From Thermoplasmata archaeon (GTDB taxonomy: Archaea > Thermoplasmatota > Thermoplasmata > Lutacidiplasmatales > UBA184): 18,357 bases of DNA. Made by a program: the position numbers and the translations under genes. The notes under the pieces are model-generated. The model ran no database searches. It saw only the letters and a program-made list of their open reading frames with translations, and was not told the origin of the DNA. Positions 8,531-14,465 of this stretch are shown in pieces. Positions within the stretch are counted from its first letter, which is position 1. The number at the start of each line of letters is the position of its first letter. The DNA lies in NCBI GenBank assembly GCA_030039865.1, contig JASHUS010000135.1, forward strand, positions 1 through 18,357, read 5' to 3'.

Positions 8531-9529
8531 TCACGCGAGGCGGTACTCGCGCCGGCGCGAGTCGTGGAGCGAGATCGCTTCCTGGACCAGCCCCTGCCGC
8601 CGGAGCGACTCCAGCGCGCTCTGCACCGTCCGCCGCGGAAGCCGGGACATGTGCGCGAGCTGCGTCTGATCGAGCCCGCGGTACGTCTCGAGCAGGAAGT
8701 AGAGGAACTTCGCCGCCGGCGGTCCCCGGACCGTGCGCGAGTGACGGATCGTGCCGAACGTGTCGCCACGAAGCCCGAGCCGCTCGCTCGCCAGCGGAGC
8801 GACCGACGTCATCGCGACGTTCCCGAGGTTCGCTTCGGCCCCCAGCTCCCGGAGGAGCTGGACCTGCTGGAACTCGAGCGGGGCCTCGATGAGCAGCTCT
8901 TCCGCGGGATGCTCGGCGAGGATCGAGCGGACCCAGTCCCACTTGATGGCCCCGTCGGAGTCGTAGATGCCGACCCCCTTACCGGATTCACGGCTCTCGA
9001 TGATCACGCGACGGGGCTTGAGCGTCCGCGCGTGGCCGATCTGGCTGTTCGTCTCCTTGAGCGAGAGCTGGTGCTGCGGGTCCTTCTTGCCGACCTCGAT
9101 GAAGTAGTCGAGCGAGCGCTTGCGCACCTGCTCGGCGAGCCGTTCGATCTGGTGCGTCGACAGTTCGATGATCCCGCTCGAGATCTCGATGCAGTCGAAC
9201 CGCAATTCGCGCGCCTCGTCGAGCATCTGGGCGACGCGGTCGTGGACGACCGCGTACTCGAGCAACGTACCGCCGGTCGAGACCTCGATGCCGACCTCGT
9301 GGTAGGTCGCGATCCGTTGCCGGACCTTCTCGCGCGTCAGCAGGAGGGGAAGACCCCAGCCGATCTTGGCGACGTCGAAGTAAGGCGCGAGGTACTCGAG
9401 CTCGGGGATATTGTGGCCCTGCAGCCGATCGAGGACCATGGTGATCCCGTTGGGGCGCGGGCGCGGGATCTGGGGGACGTCGGCGGGAAAGAAGGCGGCG
9501 CGGCTCCGGAGTTGTGCAGTATCGGGCAA
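8531..9529 (-). CDS. ComA-family phosphosulfolactate synthase fused to a C-terminal winged helix
   Basis: Residues about 25-260 match ComA (PF02679), which adds sulfite to phosphoenolpyruvate to make (R)-phosphosulfolactate, the first step of one coenzyme M route. Visible blocks are KIGWG (55-59), GGTLLE (86-91), EISSG (115-119), EVGKKD (145-150), IIESRESGKGVGIYD (176-190), IEAP..QQ (214-222) and GLRGDTFG (about 252-259). Several family positions differ: ISDG is ISSG, and the Lys usually in EAPLK is Glu. Residues about 270-332 form a winged helix-turn-helix (LDQTQLAHMSRLPRRTVQSALESLRRQGLV). ComA alone is about 250 residues, so this is a fusion. The start is TTG, supported by GGAGGT 8 nt upstream and a TATA box further up. 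It may be an enzyme with a regulatory domain, or a regulator with a ComA-like ligand sensor. Confidence 0.88.
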   Translation of the reverse strand: MPDTAQLRSRAAFFPADVPQIPRPRPNGITMVLDRLQGHNIPELEYLAPYFDVAKIGWGLPLLLTREKVRQRIATYHEVGIEVSTGGTLLEYAVVHDRVAQMLDEARELRFDCIEISSGIIELSTHQIERLAEQVRKRSLDYFIEVGKKDPQHQLSLKETNSQIGHARTLKPRRVIIESRESGKGVGIYDSDGAIKWDWVRSILAEHPAEELLIEAPLEFQQVQLLRELGAEANLGNVAMTSVAPLASERLGLRGDTFGTIRHSRTVRGPPAAKFLYFLLETYRGLDQTQLAHMSRLPRRTVQSALESLRRQGLVQEAISLHDSRRREYRLA

Positions 9530-9537
9530 CGAAATTG

Positions 9538-9543
9538 ACCTCC
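9538..9543 (-). promoter_or_regulatory. Strong Shine-Dalgarno deciding the TTG start of the ComA fusion
   Basis: The minus strand reads GGAGGT, followed by 8 nt and then TTG at 9527-9529. This spacing is ideal and is the reason for calling a TTG start. Confidence 0.75.
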
Positions 9544-9580
9544 CACGCGCAATTTCTGCGTAATGATGCCGGGCGGTGGG

Positions 9581-9588
9581 TTAAATAA
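9581..9588 (-). promoter_or_regulatory. TATA box for the ComA-fusion gene
   Basis: The minus strand reads TTATTTAA in an otherwise GC-rich context. Initiation about 25 nt downstream would give a leader of about 30 nt containing the GGAGGT site. Confidence 0.65.
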
Positions 9589-9665
9589 CCTCCGCCATCC
9601 GGAGCTCTCTATCGGTGGCTCGCCGAGAAAAAATCGCGGCCCGTGGGCCGAAAATGGGGCCCGAA

Positions 9666-11069
9666 TCAGCCGTATAACAACTCGCGAATCGGCCGACCCT
9701 GCATCCCCGTCGGGATCGGGACTCCGAAGCGATGGAGCACCGTGGGCGCGACGTCCACGATCCGTTGCGGCGGAAGCTCCCGGCCATCGGAGCGGCCGGG
9801 CTCGTTCCAGGCCACCACGCCATCGAACGAGTGGACCGCGTCGTCGGGGCCGGTGTCGTTCTCCTCGAGGAAGAGACGCCCGTGGCCGAGCGTTCCGGCG
9901 GAACGCCATCGGACCTCCCCGAAATAGGCCATCAGGTCGGGGGGATCTCCCGTGACGGCGGCGTAGACGTCGCGCGGGGCGAAGAGGCGAACCCCGAGGG
10001 GCAATCCGTTCGGGAGCCGGACCGCATCGAGCTTCTGACGTAACTCGGCCGTGAGCGATGGAACCTCGGCCGGTGCGATCCGTCCCTCGGTCTCTCGGCC
10101 CTGGAGGTTGAAGAAGAAACGAGCGTAGTAGCCGCCGGCGGCCCATATCGAGGTCCGAGCCCAGTCCACCTCGCACGACTCGAGCGGAGTGCCCACGCGG
10201 GCCGGCTCGCTCTTGAGGGTGAGATAGCCCTCCCGCCGCAGCCATTCGTTGACGCAGAAGCAGCCAGCCATCGCCTGGGACCCATGGTCCGATAAGATCA
10301 TGACGCGGACCTCGGGTCCCACTTGCTCGAGGAACTCCCCGATCTCCTCGTCGAGCAACCGGTAGAACCGACGGGCCACGTCCGAGAACGGGGAACCGGG
10401 CTCGAATCGGGGGTGGTGTTCGTCGAAGAACTTCCAGAACGTGTGGTGGAGACGGTCGGGACCGATGTCGTGCACCGCGAAGAGGTCCCATCGATCCTGC
10501 GCCCAGAGATACCGGACCGCTCGCCAACGTCGACGGGTCATCTCGAACAGCTCCTCCGCCACGCGCGCCCGGTCCTCGACCCGGAAATCGATATCGAAGA
10601 ACCGGCCCCCGGCCACACGATCGAGCTCGTCGCGGTATCGGATCGGGCGGACCCAGTCCTCCGCCGAATCCGGCGTCAAGAAGTCCGACACGCTCACGCC
10701 ATTGAGGGCAGGCGGCGGGTAGCCCGGCGGCATCCCCACGACGGCCACTTTCTTGCCGAGCCTCGAGAGCGTCTGCCAGATCATCGGTTGGCGCGGCGTC
10801 TGCGAGGTGGGGGTGTACATTCGATCGTACGAGCCCGGATACCGGTGGCGAAACCCGTAGAGTCCGAGGCTCCCCGGGTCGTACCCCGAGAACATGACCG
10901 CCCACGCCGGCACCGTGATCGGAGGATCGCAGCTCGTGAGGATCCCGCGCGCCGAGCGCTCGAGCCAGCGCTGGAAGCGGGGCATCTCGGACGCAAATCG
11001 ACGGTAGAGGAGGTCCGGGGAGACGGAATCGAGGCCGATCACCGCGAGCCGAAAGGAGTCCGACGCCAC
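9666..11069 (-). CDS. AlkP-superfamily phosphohydrolase/phosphomutase-like protein (COG3379 type)
   Basis: This 467-residue protein has the type I phosphodiesterase/nucleotide pyrophosphatase fold (PF01663 relatives). Metal-binding Asp14 lies in VIGLDSVSPD, and the likely nucleophile Thr52 in PPITVPAWAVMFSG. Asp205 and His209 lie in GPDRLHHTFW, and Asp261/His262 in LSDHGSQ. The pattern of PPITxPAW, then YGFRHRYPG, then VGMPPGYPPP with NGVSVSDFLTPD is that of COG3379 proteins, annotated as predicted phosphohydrolases or phosphomutases without a settled substrate. No signal peptide is seen, so it is probably cytosolic. The start is GTG at 11067-11069, with GGGAGG about 11 nt upstream and a TATA box about 25 nt upstream. 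Leaderless initiation is therefore also possible. The next gene on this strand is the ComA fusion, 136 nt downstream with its own promoter. Confidence 0.85.
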   Translation of the reverse strand: MASDSFRLAVIGLDSVSPDLLYRRFASEMPRFQRWLERSARGILTSCDPPITVPAWAVMFSGYDPGSLGLYGFRHRYPGSYDRMYTPTSQTPRQPMIWQTLSRLGKKVAVVGMPPGYPPPALNGVSVSDFLTPDSAEDWVRPIRYRDELDRVAGGRFFDIDFRVEDRARVAEELFEMTRRRWRAVRYLWAQDRWDLFAVHDIGPDRLHHTFWKFFDEHHPRFEPGSPFSDVARRFYRLLDEEIGEFLEQVGPEVRVMILSDHGSQAMAGCFCVNEWLRREGYLTLKSEPARVGTPLESCEVDWARTSIWAAGGYYARFFFNLQGRETEGRIAPAEVPSLTAELRQKLDAVRLPNGLPLGVRLFAPRDVYAAVTGDPPDLMAYFGEVRWRSAGTLGHGRLFLEENDTGPDDAVHSFDGVVAWNEPGRSDGRELPPQRIVDVAPTVLHRFGVPIPTGMQGRPIRELLYG

Positions 11070-11090
11070 CGACCGTCGGACCTCCCTCGG

Positions 11091-11098
11091 CTAAAATC
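11091..11098 (-). promoter_or_regulatory. TATA box for the COG3379-type gene
   Basis: The minus strand reads ATTTTAG, centred about 25 nt before the GTG start. Transcription would begin at or very near the start codon. Confidence 0.55.
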
Positions 11099-11213
11099 GG
11101 TTGTCCCCTCGACCGTCCCACGCCCGGCCCGCCCCCGGCCCAGTCCTCCGGCCGATCACCCGAGCGCCGGTCGACCCGGCCAGGCGCCGATGGAGGCGAG
11201 CCTTCTTGAACTA

Positions 11214-11233
11214 CATATGCAGACTCATATGCA
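11214..11233 (+). repeat. Tandem CATATGCA repeats at the vapB start (candidate autoregulatory operator)
   Basis: CATATGCA occurs at 11214-11221 and again at 11226-11233, a 12-bp period. Each copy contains the palindrome CATATG. The second copy overlaps the A of the vapB ATG. Antitoxin binding to repeats over its own start is the usual TA autoregulation. The sequence fits this, but binding is inferred. Confidence 0.5.
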
Positions 11234-11445
11234 TGTCGTCCCGGAACATCGCCGTTCAGAAGAGCGTGTACGAGGCCCTGGCCCGCCAAAAGCGGGGGCC
11301 CGAGAGCTTCACCTCGGTCCTCCGCCGGCTGCTCGAGCATCAGGCGGGGCTCCTCGATCTGATCGGCGCCTGGGGGAAGTCCGGGGAACGGTCGGACCAG
11401 GCCGCGCTGCGCGCGTTGCGAGCCCGCCCCGGGGCGAAGCCGTGA
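11233..11445 (+). CDS. vapB: VapB-type antitoxin (PF02697-like)
   Basis: The 70-residue protein matches the archaeal VapB antitoxin family (formerly DUF217). It has an N-terminal strand RNIAVQKSVYEALARQK, followed by the conserved ESFTSVLRRLLEHQAGLLDLIGAWG. The N-terminal half is expected to dimerise and bind DNA; the C-terminal tail should wrap the toxin. I chose ATG at 11233 because it follows the CATATGCA repeats and matches family length. A longer frame upstream adds only low-complexity residues. Its TGA overlaps the vapC GTG start (GTGA), so the two are translationally coupled. Confidence 0.88.
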   Translation: MSSRNIAVQKSVYEALARQKRGPESFTSVLRRLLEHQAGLLDLIGAWGKSGERSDQAALRALRARPGAKP

Positions 11446-11849
11446 AGGCCCTCGACTCCTCGATCCTGTTGGGCCTCCTCGATGGCGACGGGGCCGTCAA
11501 GGATCTTCTGCGCCGGCTCCGGGATGTGGAACTCGCGACCACCGAGGCCAATCTCCTCGAACTGTCGATCGTGGCGGCTCGCGCGCCGTCGCACGCGCGC
11601 CGCCGCCTCGAGACGCTGGAACGCCTGAGGAGAAATCTGACGGTCCTCCCGATCGACGCCCGTGGGATCGATCGGGCGGCCCAGCAGCTGACCCGCGGGA
11701 GCCGACCCCCGCCGCTCGTGCTGGCGATGCTCGGCACCCTCGAGAGCGCGGGGTGTGACGAGCTGTTCACGCGCGAGAACGCCAAGGACTGGGGGAAGTG
11801 GCGACTCAAGGTCACCCAACTGGGGCGTAGGGCTCCTAAGGGACGTTAA
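11442..11849 (+). CDS. vapC: VapC-type PIN-domain toxin with an altered active site
   Basis: This 135-residue protein starts at GTG, overlapping the vapB stop by 4 nt. PIN nucleases usually cleave RNA (tRNA or rRNA in VapC cases) with three or four acidic residues around Mg2+. Here Asp5 (LDSSILLGLL) and Glu40 (EANLLELS) are present, and the TRENAKDW block near 110-117 aligns with the usual TRNxxDF, giving Asp116. The third acid, normally the Asp of a DALIAA-like helix, is replaced by Pro/Leu in RPPPLVLAMLG at about 89-98. The toxin may be weak or inactive, or Glu101 may substitute. Pairing and overlap with vapB make the TA assignment firm. Confidence 0.84.
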   Translation: MKALDSSILLGLLDGDGAVKDLLRRLRDVELATTEANLLELSIVAARAPSHARRRLETLERLRRNLTVLPIDARGIDRAAQQLTRGSRPPPLVLAMLGTLESAGCDELFTRENAKDWGKWRLKVTQLGRRAPKGR

Positions 11850-11967
11850 TTCCGTTACACTAGCTCCATAGCCACTAAAGATGGGCTGTTTGCGGGCGAA
11901 GCCGTGCGATCCGGCGCCGGAGCGGGCGATCGGGTGCCCCACTTTCCCGAAATCGGGCGTTCAGGGG

Positions 11968-11997
11968 GTGGGTGGAACGACCCAACTCCCACTTTTT
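11968..11997 (+). terminator. Hairpin followed by T5, possible terminator after vapBC
   Basis: GTGGG (11968-11972) can pair with CCCAC (11988-11992), directly followed by TTTTT (11993-11997). It lies about 120 nt after the vapC stop. Archaeal termination depends mainly on the T tract, so this is a modest call. Confidence 0.35.
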
Positions 11998-12113
11998 GCA
12001 GCAAGTGATTCTTCGGACCCGGTGATACGATTCATGCGTTACCAAGGCCAGTTTAGACGTCATTCGTCGGGCCCGGTGACGACGAGCTCGGTCCCCGCTC
12101 TCTGACGTGGGGG

Positions 12114-12133
12114 CGTATAACAGGAATTATACG
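12114..12133. promoter_or_regulatory. Inverted repeat CGTATAA-N6-TTATACG
   Basis: Perfect 7-bp arms (12114-12120 and 12127-12133) flank CAGGAA. Each arm reads as a TATA-like box in one direction. It could be a regulator binding site or a back-to-back promoter, but no supported gene starts on either side. Confidence 0.35.
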
Positions 12134-12169
12134 TCCATTCCCGGGCCCCACGATCGGGCCGCGAATCGA

Positions 12170-12184
12170 GGGGGTTTGTCCCCC
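12170..12184 (-). terminator. G5/C5 hairpin directly after the membrane-protein stop
   Basis: GGGGG (12170-12174) and CCCCC (12180-12184) flank a 5-nt loop, ending 1 nt beyond the stop codon of the minus-strand gene. No T tract follows. It may protect the 3' end or slow the polymerase rather than terminate. Confidence 0.25.
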
Positions 12185-12185
12185 A

Positions 12186-12908
12186 TCAGGGCAGCATGGG
12201 CGGAGGCGGGCCGGGCGGAGGAGGCGGCACGCTGGTCGATACGACCGCCGGTGGGGCGATCACGTTGGGGGGCGGGGGATCCCGTCGATTTCGTGCCAGT
12301 AGCACCACCCCGCCGAGCAGCAGGACGAACCCACCCAGAGGCAGATACCACCCCGTGCTCGGTCCCCAGGTCTCCGAGGTGGTGTTGTTGCCGATGGTGG
12401 TCGAGTTCGACCCGAAGAACGATGACCAGGGGCCCATCCCGGGCTCGCCCGGCAGGTCCTTCGACCACGCCGACGTCTGCGACGCTGCGTACAGGCCCGG
12501 GGCGGCGAGTGCGACGATCAGCGCCACGGTCGCGAGGCCGATACCGACCACTCCCCACTTCGGCCACCGGCTCGCGAACACGCCGAGGAGACCGCCGGCG
12601 ATCCCGAGGATCCCCGCGAGGATCACGAGAGAGTAGGTCGTGCTGGCGAGGGCGCCAACGTTACTGGCATTGTCGGCCGAGTACGAGGTCCAGGGGGAGC
12701 ACGACGAGCCGTTCGGGAGGCCCGAGCAGAACGGGCGCACCGTGCCGTTCGTGCTCGGAGAGCCGAGGTAGAAGTTGGCCCCCGCGGAAGCGCCGTTCTC
12801 GCTGAGCTCGAGGGTGTACCACGGCGACAGGAGCGCCCCGAAGAGCAAGGCCGCGCCCGCCAGGATCACGATACCGGCGATCAGGCGCGCCGTCCTGCGC
12901 TGAGCCAC
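12186..12908 (-). CDS. Four-helix membrane protein with proline-rich C-terminal tail, function unknown
   Basis: I do not recognise a named family. The 240-residue product starts at GTG (12906-12908), with GAGGGA just upstream and a weak TATA-like TTATC (12933-12937) about 27 nt away. Four hydrophobic helices are visible: about residues 8-28, 89-111, 117-141 and 186-204. The loop after helix 1 (about 29-88) and the loop after helix 3 (about 142-185) are Ser/Thr/Asn-rich with several N-x-S/T sequons and two cysteines in the first loop. This suggests glycosylated external loops with both termini inside. The last about 33 residues are largely proline, a flexible tail that could bind a partner. 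The topology is tetraspan-like, but no function should be inferred from that. Confidence 0.75.
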   Translation of the reverse strand: MAQRRTARLIAGIVILAGAALLFGALLSPWYTLELSENGASAGANFYLGSPSTNGTVRPFCSGLPNGSSCSPWTSYSADNASNVGALASTTYSLVILAGILGIAGGLLGVFASRWPKWGVVGIGLATVALIVALAAPGLYAASQTSAWSKDLPGEPGMGPWSSFFGSNSTTIGNNTTSETWGPSTGWYLPLGGFVLLLGGVVLLARNRRDPPPPNVIAPPAVVSTSVPPPPPGPPPPMLP

Positions 12909-13003
12909 GTTCCCTCGGGTCCCCCGTGGGCGTTATCGCTCTAAGACCCTTCGTTGGACCCAAGACTCCGGTCGCCTCGGAGAGGTGCCCAAAACTCGGG
13001 CCC

Positions 13004-13023
13004 GTCGACTCATTATAATCGAC
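13004..13023 (+). promoter_or_regulatory. TATA box between inverted GTCGA/TCGAC arms
   Basis: GTCGA (13004-13008) and TCGAC (13019-13023) flank ATTATAAT, a strong TATA-like core. This would support initiation near 13040 on the plus strand, yet no supported reading frame follows before ilvE. The symmetry suggests a regulated promoter or a protein binding site. Confidence 0.35.
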
Positions 13024-13158
13024 GTTATGGAAGCAACTTAGCGTTACTCACTATCGCGAGAATTCGATTATCAGTAATATTGTCAGTCCCCATCGTGGAC
13101 CGGACGGGACCCCGAGACGATCCGGCCCATGGTGGCCGCGCCGGGCCATCAGTATGAA

Positions 13159-13172
13159 TATGCATATGCATA
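13159..13172. repeat. 14-bp perfect palindrome with ATGCAT repeats
   Basis: TATGCATATGCATA is perfectly symmetric. ATGCAT occurs at 13160, 13166 and 13174, and the octamer CATATGCA of the vapB operator recurs at 13163-13170. It looks like a transcription-factor site. Which gene it controls is unclear, since ilvE starts 330 nt downstream. Confidence 0.4.
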
Positions 13173-13394
13173 CATGCATAGCTCGACGCCAGGGTTCAGG
13201 CTACCGACCCGGAACCGATCGAACCAGGAGTGGCCGGTGCGGCCCCGCCGGGCGACCCTCCCGATTGGAACCCTCGTCAGAGCGAGTCCGCCCGCGCTCG
13301 GGAGGCCGACGGGCCCGACGCTCGAGGAGATGCCGATGCTGGACGAAACCACCCGCGCGATTTTACCACCATCTGCGTACGCCGGGCTGGACTC

Positions 13395-13440
13395 GATTAT
13401 ACTGACCGGATGATGGGAACGGCGGTCGGAGCCCTTTTAC
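13395..13440 (+). promoter_or_regulatory. Candidate ilvE promoter boxes
   Basis: TATA-like ATTATAC (about 13396-13402) and TTTTAC (about 13435-13440) lie in GC-rich surroundings. Initiation about 25 nt downstream of them would give leaders of about 72 or 35 nt before the chosen ATG. CGGAGC (13427-13432) and GCTCCG (13444-13449) pair around the second box. Confidence 0.4.
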
Positions 13441-13463
13441 TCCGCTCCGGTGTCCTACGGACA

Positions 13464-13469
13464 GGAGGT
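13464..13469 (+). promoter_or_regulatory. GGAGGT 27 nt upstream of ilvE
   Basis: This is a perfect Shine-Dalgarno core, but no ATG, GTG or TTG occurs at the usual distance in any frame. It lies 27 nt before the ilvE ATG. A small GTCC-TAC-GGAC hairpin (13452-13462) sits just before it. It may be fortuitous or act through leader folding. Confidence 0.3.
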
Positions 13470-13496
13470 CTACGCTCGGTCGGCGGGCAACCGGAC

Positions 13497-14453
13497 ATGA
13501 TGGCGGCCAACGGGAAGAAGATCTGGATGGATGGGCACCTCGTCAACTTCGCCGACGCGCATGTCCATGTGCTGAGCCACACGCTCCACTACGGCGTGGG
13601 ACTCTTCGAGGGGATCCGGGCGTACCCCACCGCCGAGGGCGGCGCCGCGGTGTTCCGTCTGCCGGAGCACGTCCAGCGTCTCATCACGTCGGCGAAGTTC
13701 TACCACATGCCGATCCCCTACTCGCAGAGCGAGATCGAGGAGGCCATCCTCCAGACCCAGGCCGCGAACGATGTCGTCCCGTCCTACATCCGCCCGCTCG
13801 TCTACCGCGGAGAGCCCGCGCTCGGCGTCAAGAACCTCCAGGGAAAGGTCTCGCTTGCGATCGCGGCGATCCCGGCGAAGAAGTACCTCGGGGAGGGATC
13901 GGAGTCCGGCGTCCGAGCCAAGATCTCCCCGTTCCGCAAGCCGCACTCCGACGCGATCCCGTCGTTCGCGAAGTCTGCGGGCAACTACATCAACAGCTAC
14001 CTCGCGGGGGCGGACGCGATGAAGGAGGGGTATGACGAGGCGATCCTCCTCGACCAGAACGGATACCTCGCGGAGGGTACGGGTGAGAACATCTTCCTGG
14101 TGCGCAACGGCACGGTCTACACGCCCGGACTCGAGGCCGACATCCTGGTCGGCATCACGCGGGACTCGGTAATCCGCATCGCGACCGACCTCGGCTTTCC
14201 GGTCGTGCAGAAGCTCCTCTCCGTCAATGAGCTCCTCTCGGCCGACGAGGCGTTCTTCACGGGAACGTACGCCGAGATCGCCCCGATCAAGGTCGTCGGC
14301 TCGTACTCGATCGGCGCCGGTACGCCGGGCCCGATCACCCGGAAAATCCTCACGATGTTCCGCCGGGCGCTCGCGGGCGAGGAGCCGAAGTACAAGTCCT
14401 GGCTCACCCCGGTGCCCGCGCTCGCGCGCCCGACCGTCCGGGCGCGCAACTAG
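13497..14453 (+). CDS. ilvE: Branched-chain amino-acid aminotransferase (class IV PLP enzyme)
   Basis: It transfers the amino group between glutamate and the 2-oxo acids of valine, leucine and isoleucine. The 318-residue protein begins KIWMDGHLVNFADAHVHVLSH, as in BCATs, which supports the ATG at 13497 (or the next codon, 13500). The much longer upstream frame is unsupported. The PLP lysine is Lys159 in SFAKSAGNYINS. LHYGVGLFEGIRAY (about 30-43) is the family's substrate and cofactor loop, YLAEGTGENIF contains the cofactor-contacting Glu, and FFTGTYAEIAPIK is the C-terminal phosphate-binding block. D-amino-acid aminotransferase and ADC lyase share the fold, but the GVGLFEGIRAY and GEPALGV patterns favour BCAT. 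No other ilv or leu gene is nearby. It is convergent with the VOC gene, 12 nt apart. Confidence 0.94.
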   Translation: MMAANGKKIWMDGHLVNFADAHVHVLSHTLHYGVGLFEGIRAYPTAEGGAAVFRLPEHVQRLITSAKFYHMPIPYSQSEIEEAILQTQAANDVVPSYIRPLVYRGEPALGVKNLQGKVSLAIAAIPAKKYLGEGSESGVRAKISPFRKPHSDAIPSFAKSAGNYINSYLAGADAMKEGYDEAILLDQNGYLAEGTGENIFLVRNGTVYTPGLEADILVGITRDSVIRIATDLGFPVVQKLLSVNELLSADEAFFTGTYAEIAPIKVVGSYSIGAGTPGPITRKILTMFRRALAGEEPKYKSWLTPVPALARPTVRARN

Positions 14454-14465
14454 CGCGGGACGTCG

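Larger units (their letters stand above)
11850..12185. other. Intergenic stretch after vapC without a convincing gene
   Basis: Between the vapC stop and the end of the membrane-protein gene I find only short open frames with poor codon bias, for example 62 residues on the minus strand ending near 11875. The stretch holds a small hairpin (CCCGA/TCGGG, 11946-11957), a hairpin plus T5 (11968-11997), an inverted repeat with TATA-like arms (12114-12133) and a G5/C5 hairpin (12170-12184). No tRNA-like fold was recognised. Confidence 0.5.
12909..13496. other. Long intergenic region between the membrane-protein gene and ilvE
   Basis: This stretch of about 590 nt has no open frame with the codon bias or composition of the neighbours. 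It holds an AT-rich island at about 13008-13085, a TATA box inside an inverted repeat (13004-13023) and an ATGCAT-rich palindrome (13153-13180). Two TATA-like boxes, small hairpins and a Shine-Dalgarno-like GGAGGT lie near ilvE. An untranslated RNA or a gene remnant is possible. Confidence 0.45.

Noticed and set aside
11340..11942. 200-codon minus-strand frame antisense to vapBC
   Set aside because: Shadow of the TA genes. The plus-strand VapB family match and the 4-nt overlap with vapC are decisive.
12005..12060. tRNA-like T-arm (GGGTCCGAAGAATC on the minus strand)
   Set aside because: The stem does not close around a 7-nt loop, and no acceptor or anticodon arm can be built around it.
11875..12063. 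62-codon minus-strand frame after vapC
   Set aside because: It lacks the GC3 bias of neighbouring genes, a ribosome site and any motif.
13154..13405. 83-codon frame beginning with alternating Met/His/Asn codons
   Set aside because: The start codons are a by-product of the ATGCAT repeats. The remaining product is Arg-rich without bias or family.
13230..13496. Extended ilvE start at 13230 or 13410
   Set aside because: The BCAT fold begins at KIWMDG, right after the ATG at 13497. The upstream residues are unlike any BCAT extension, and the frame passes through promoter-like sequence.
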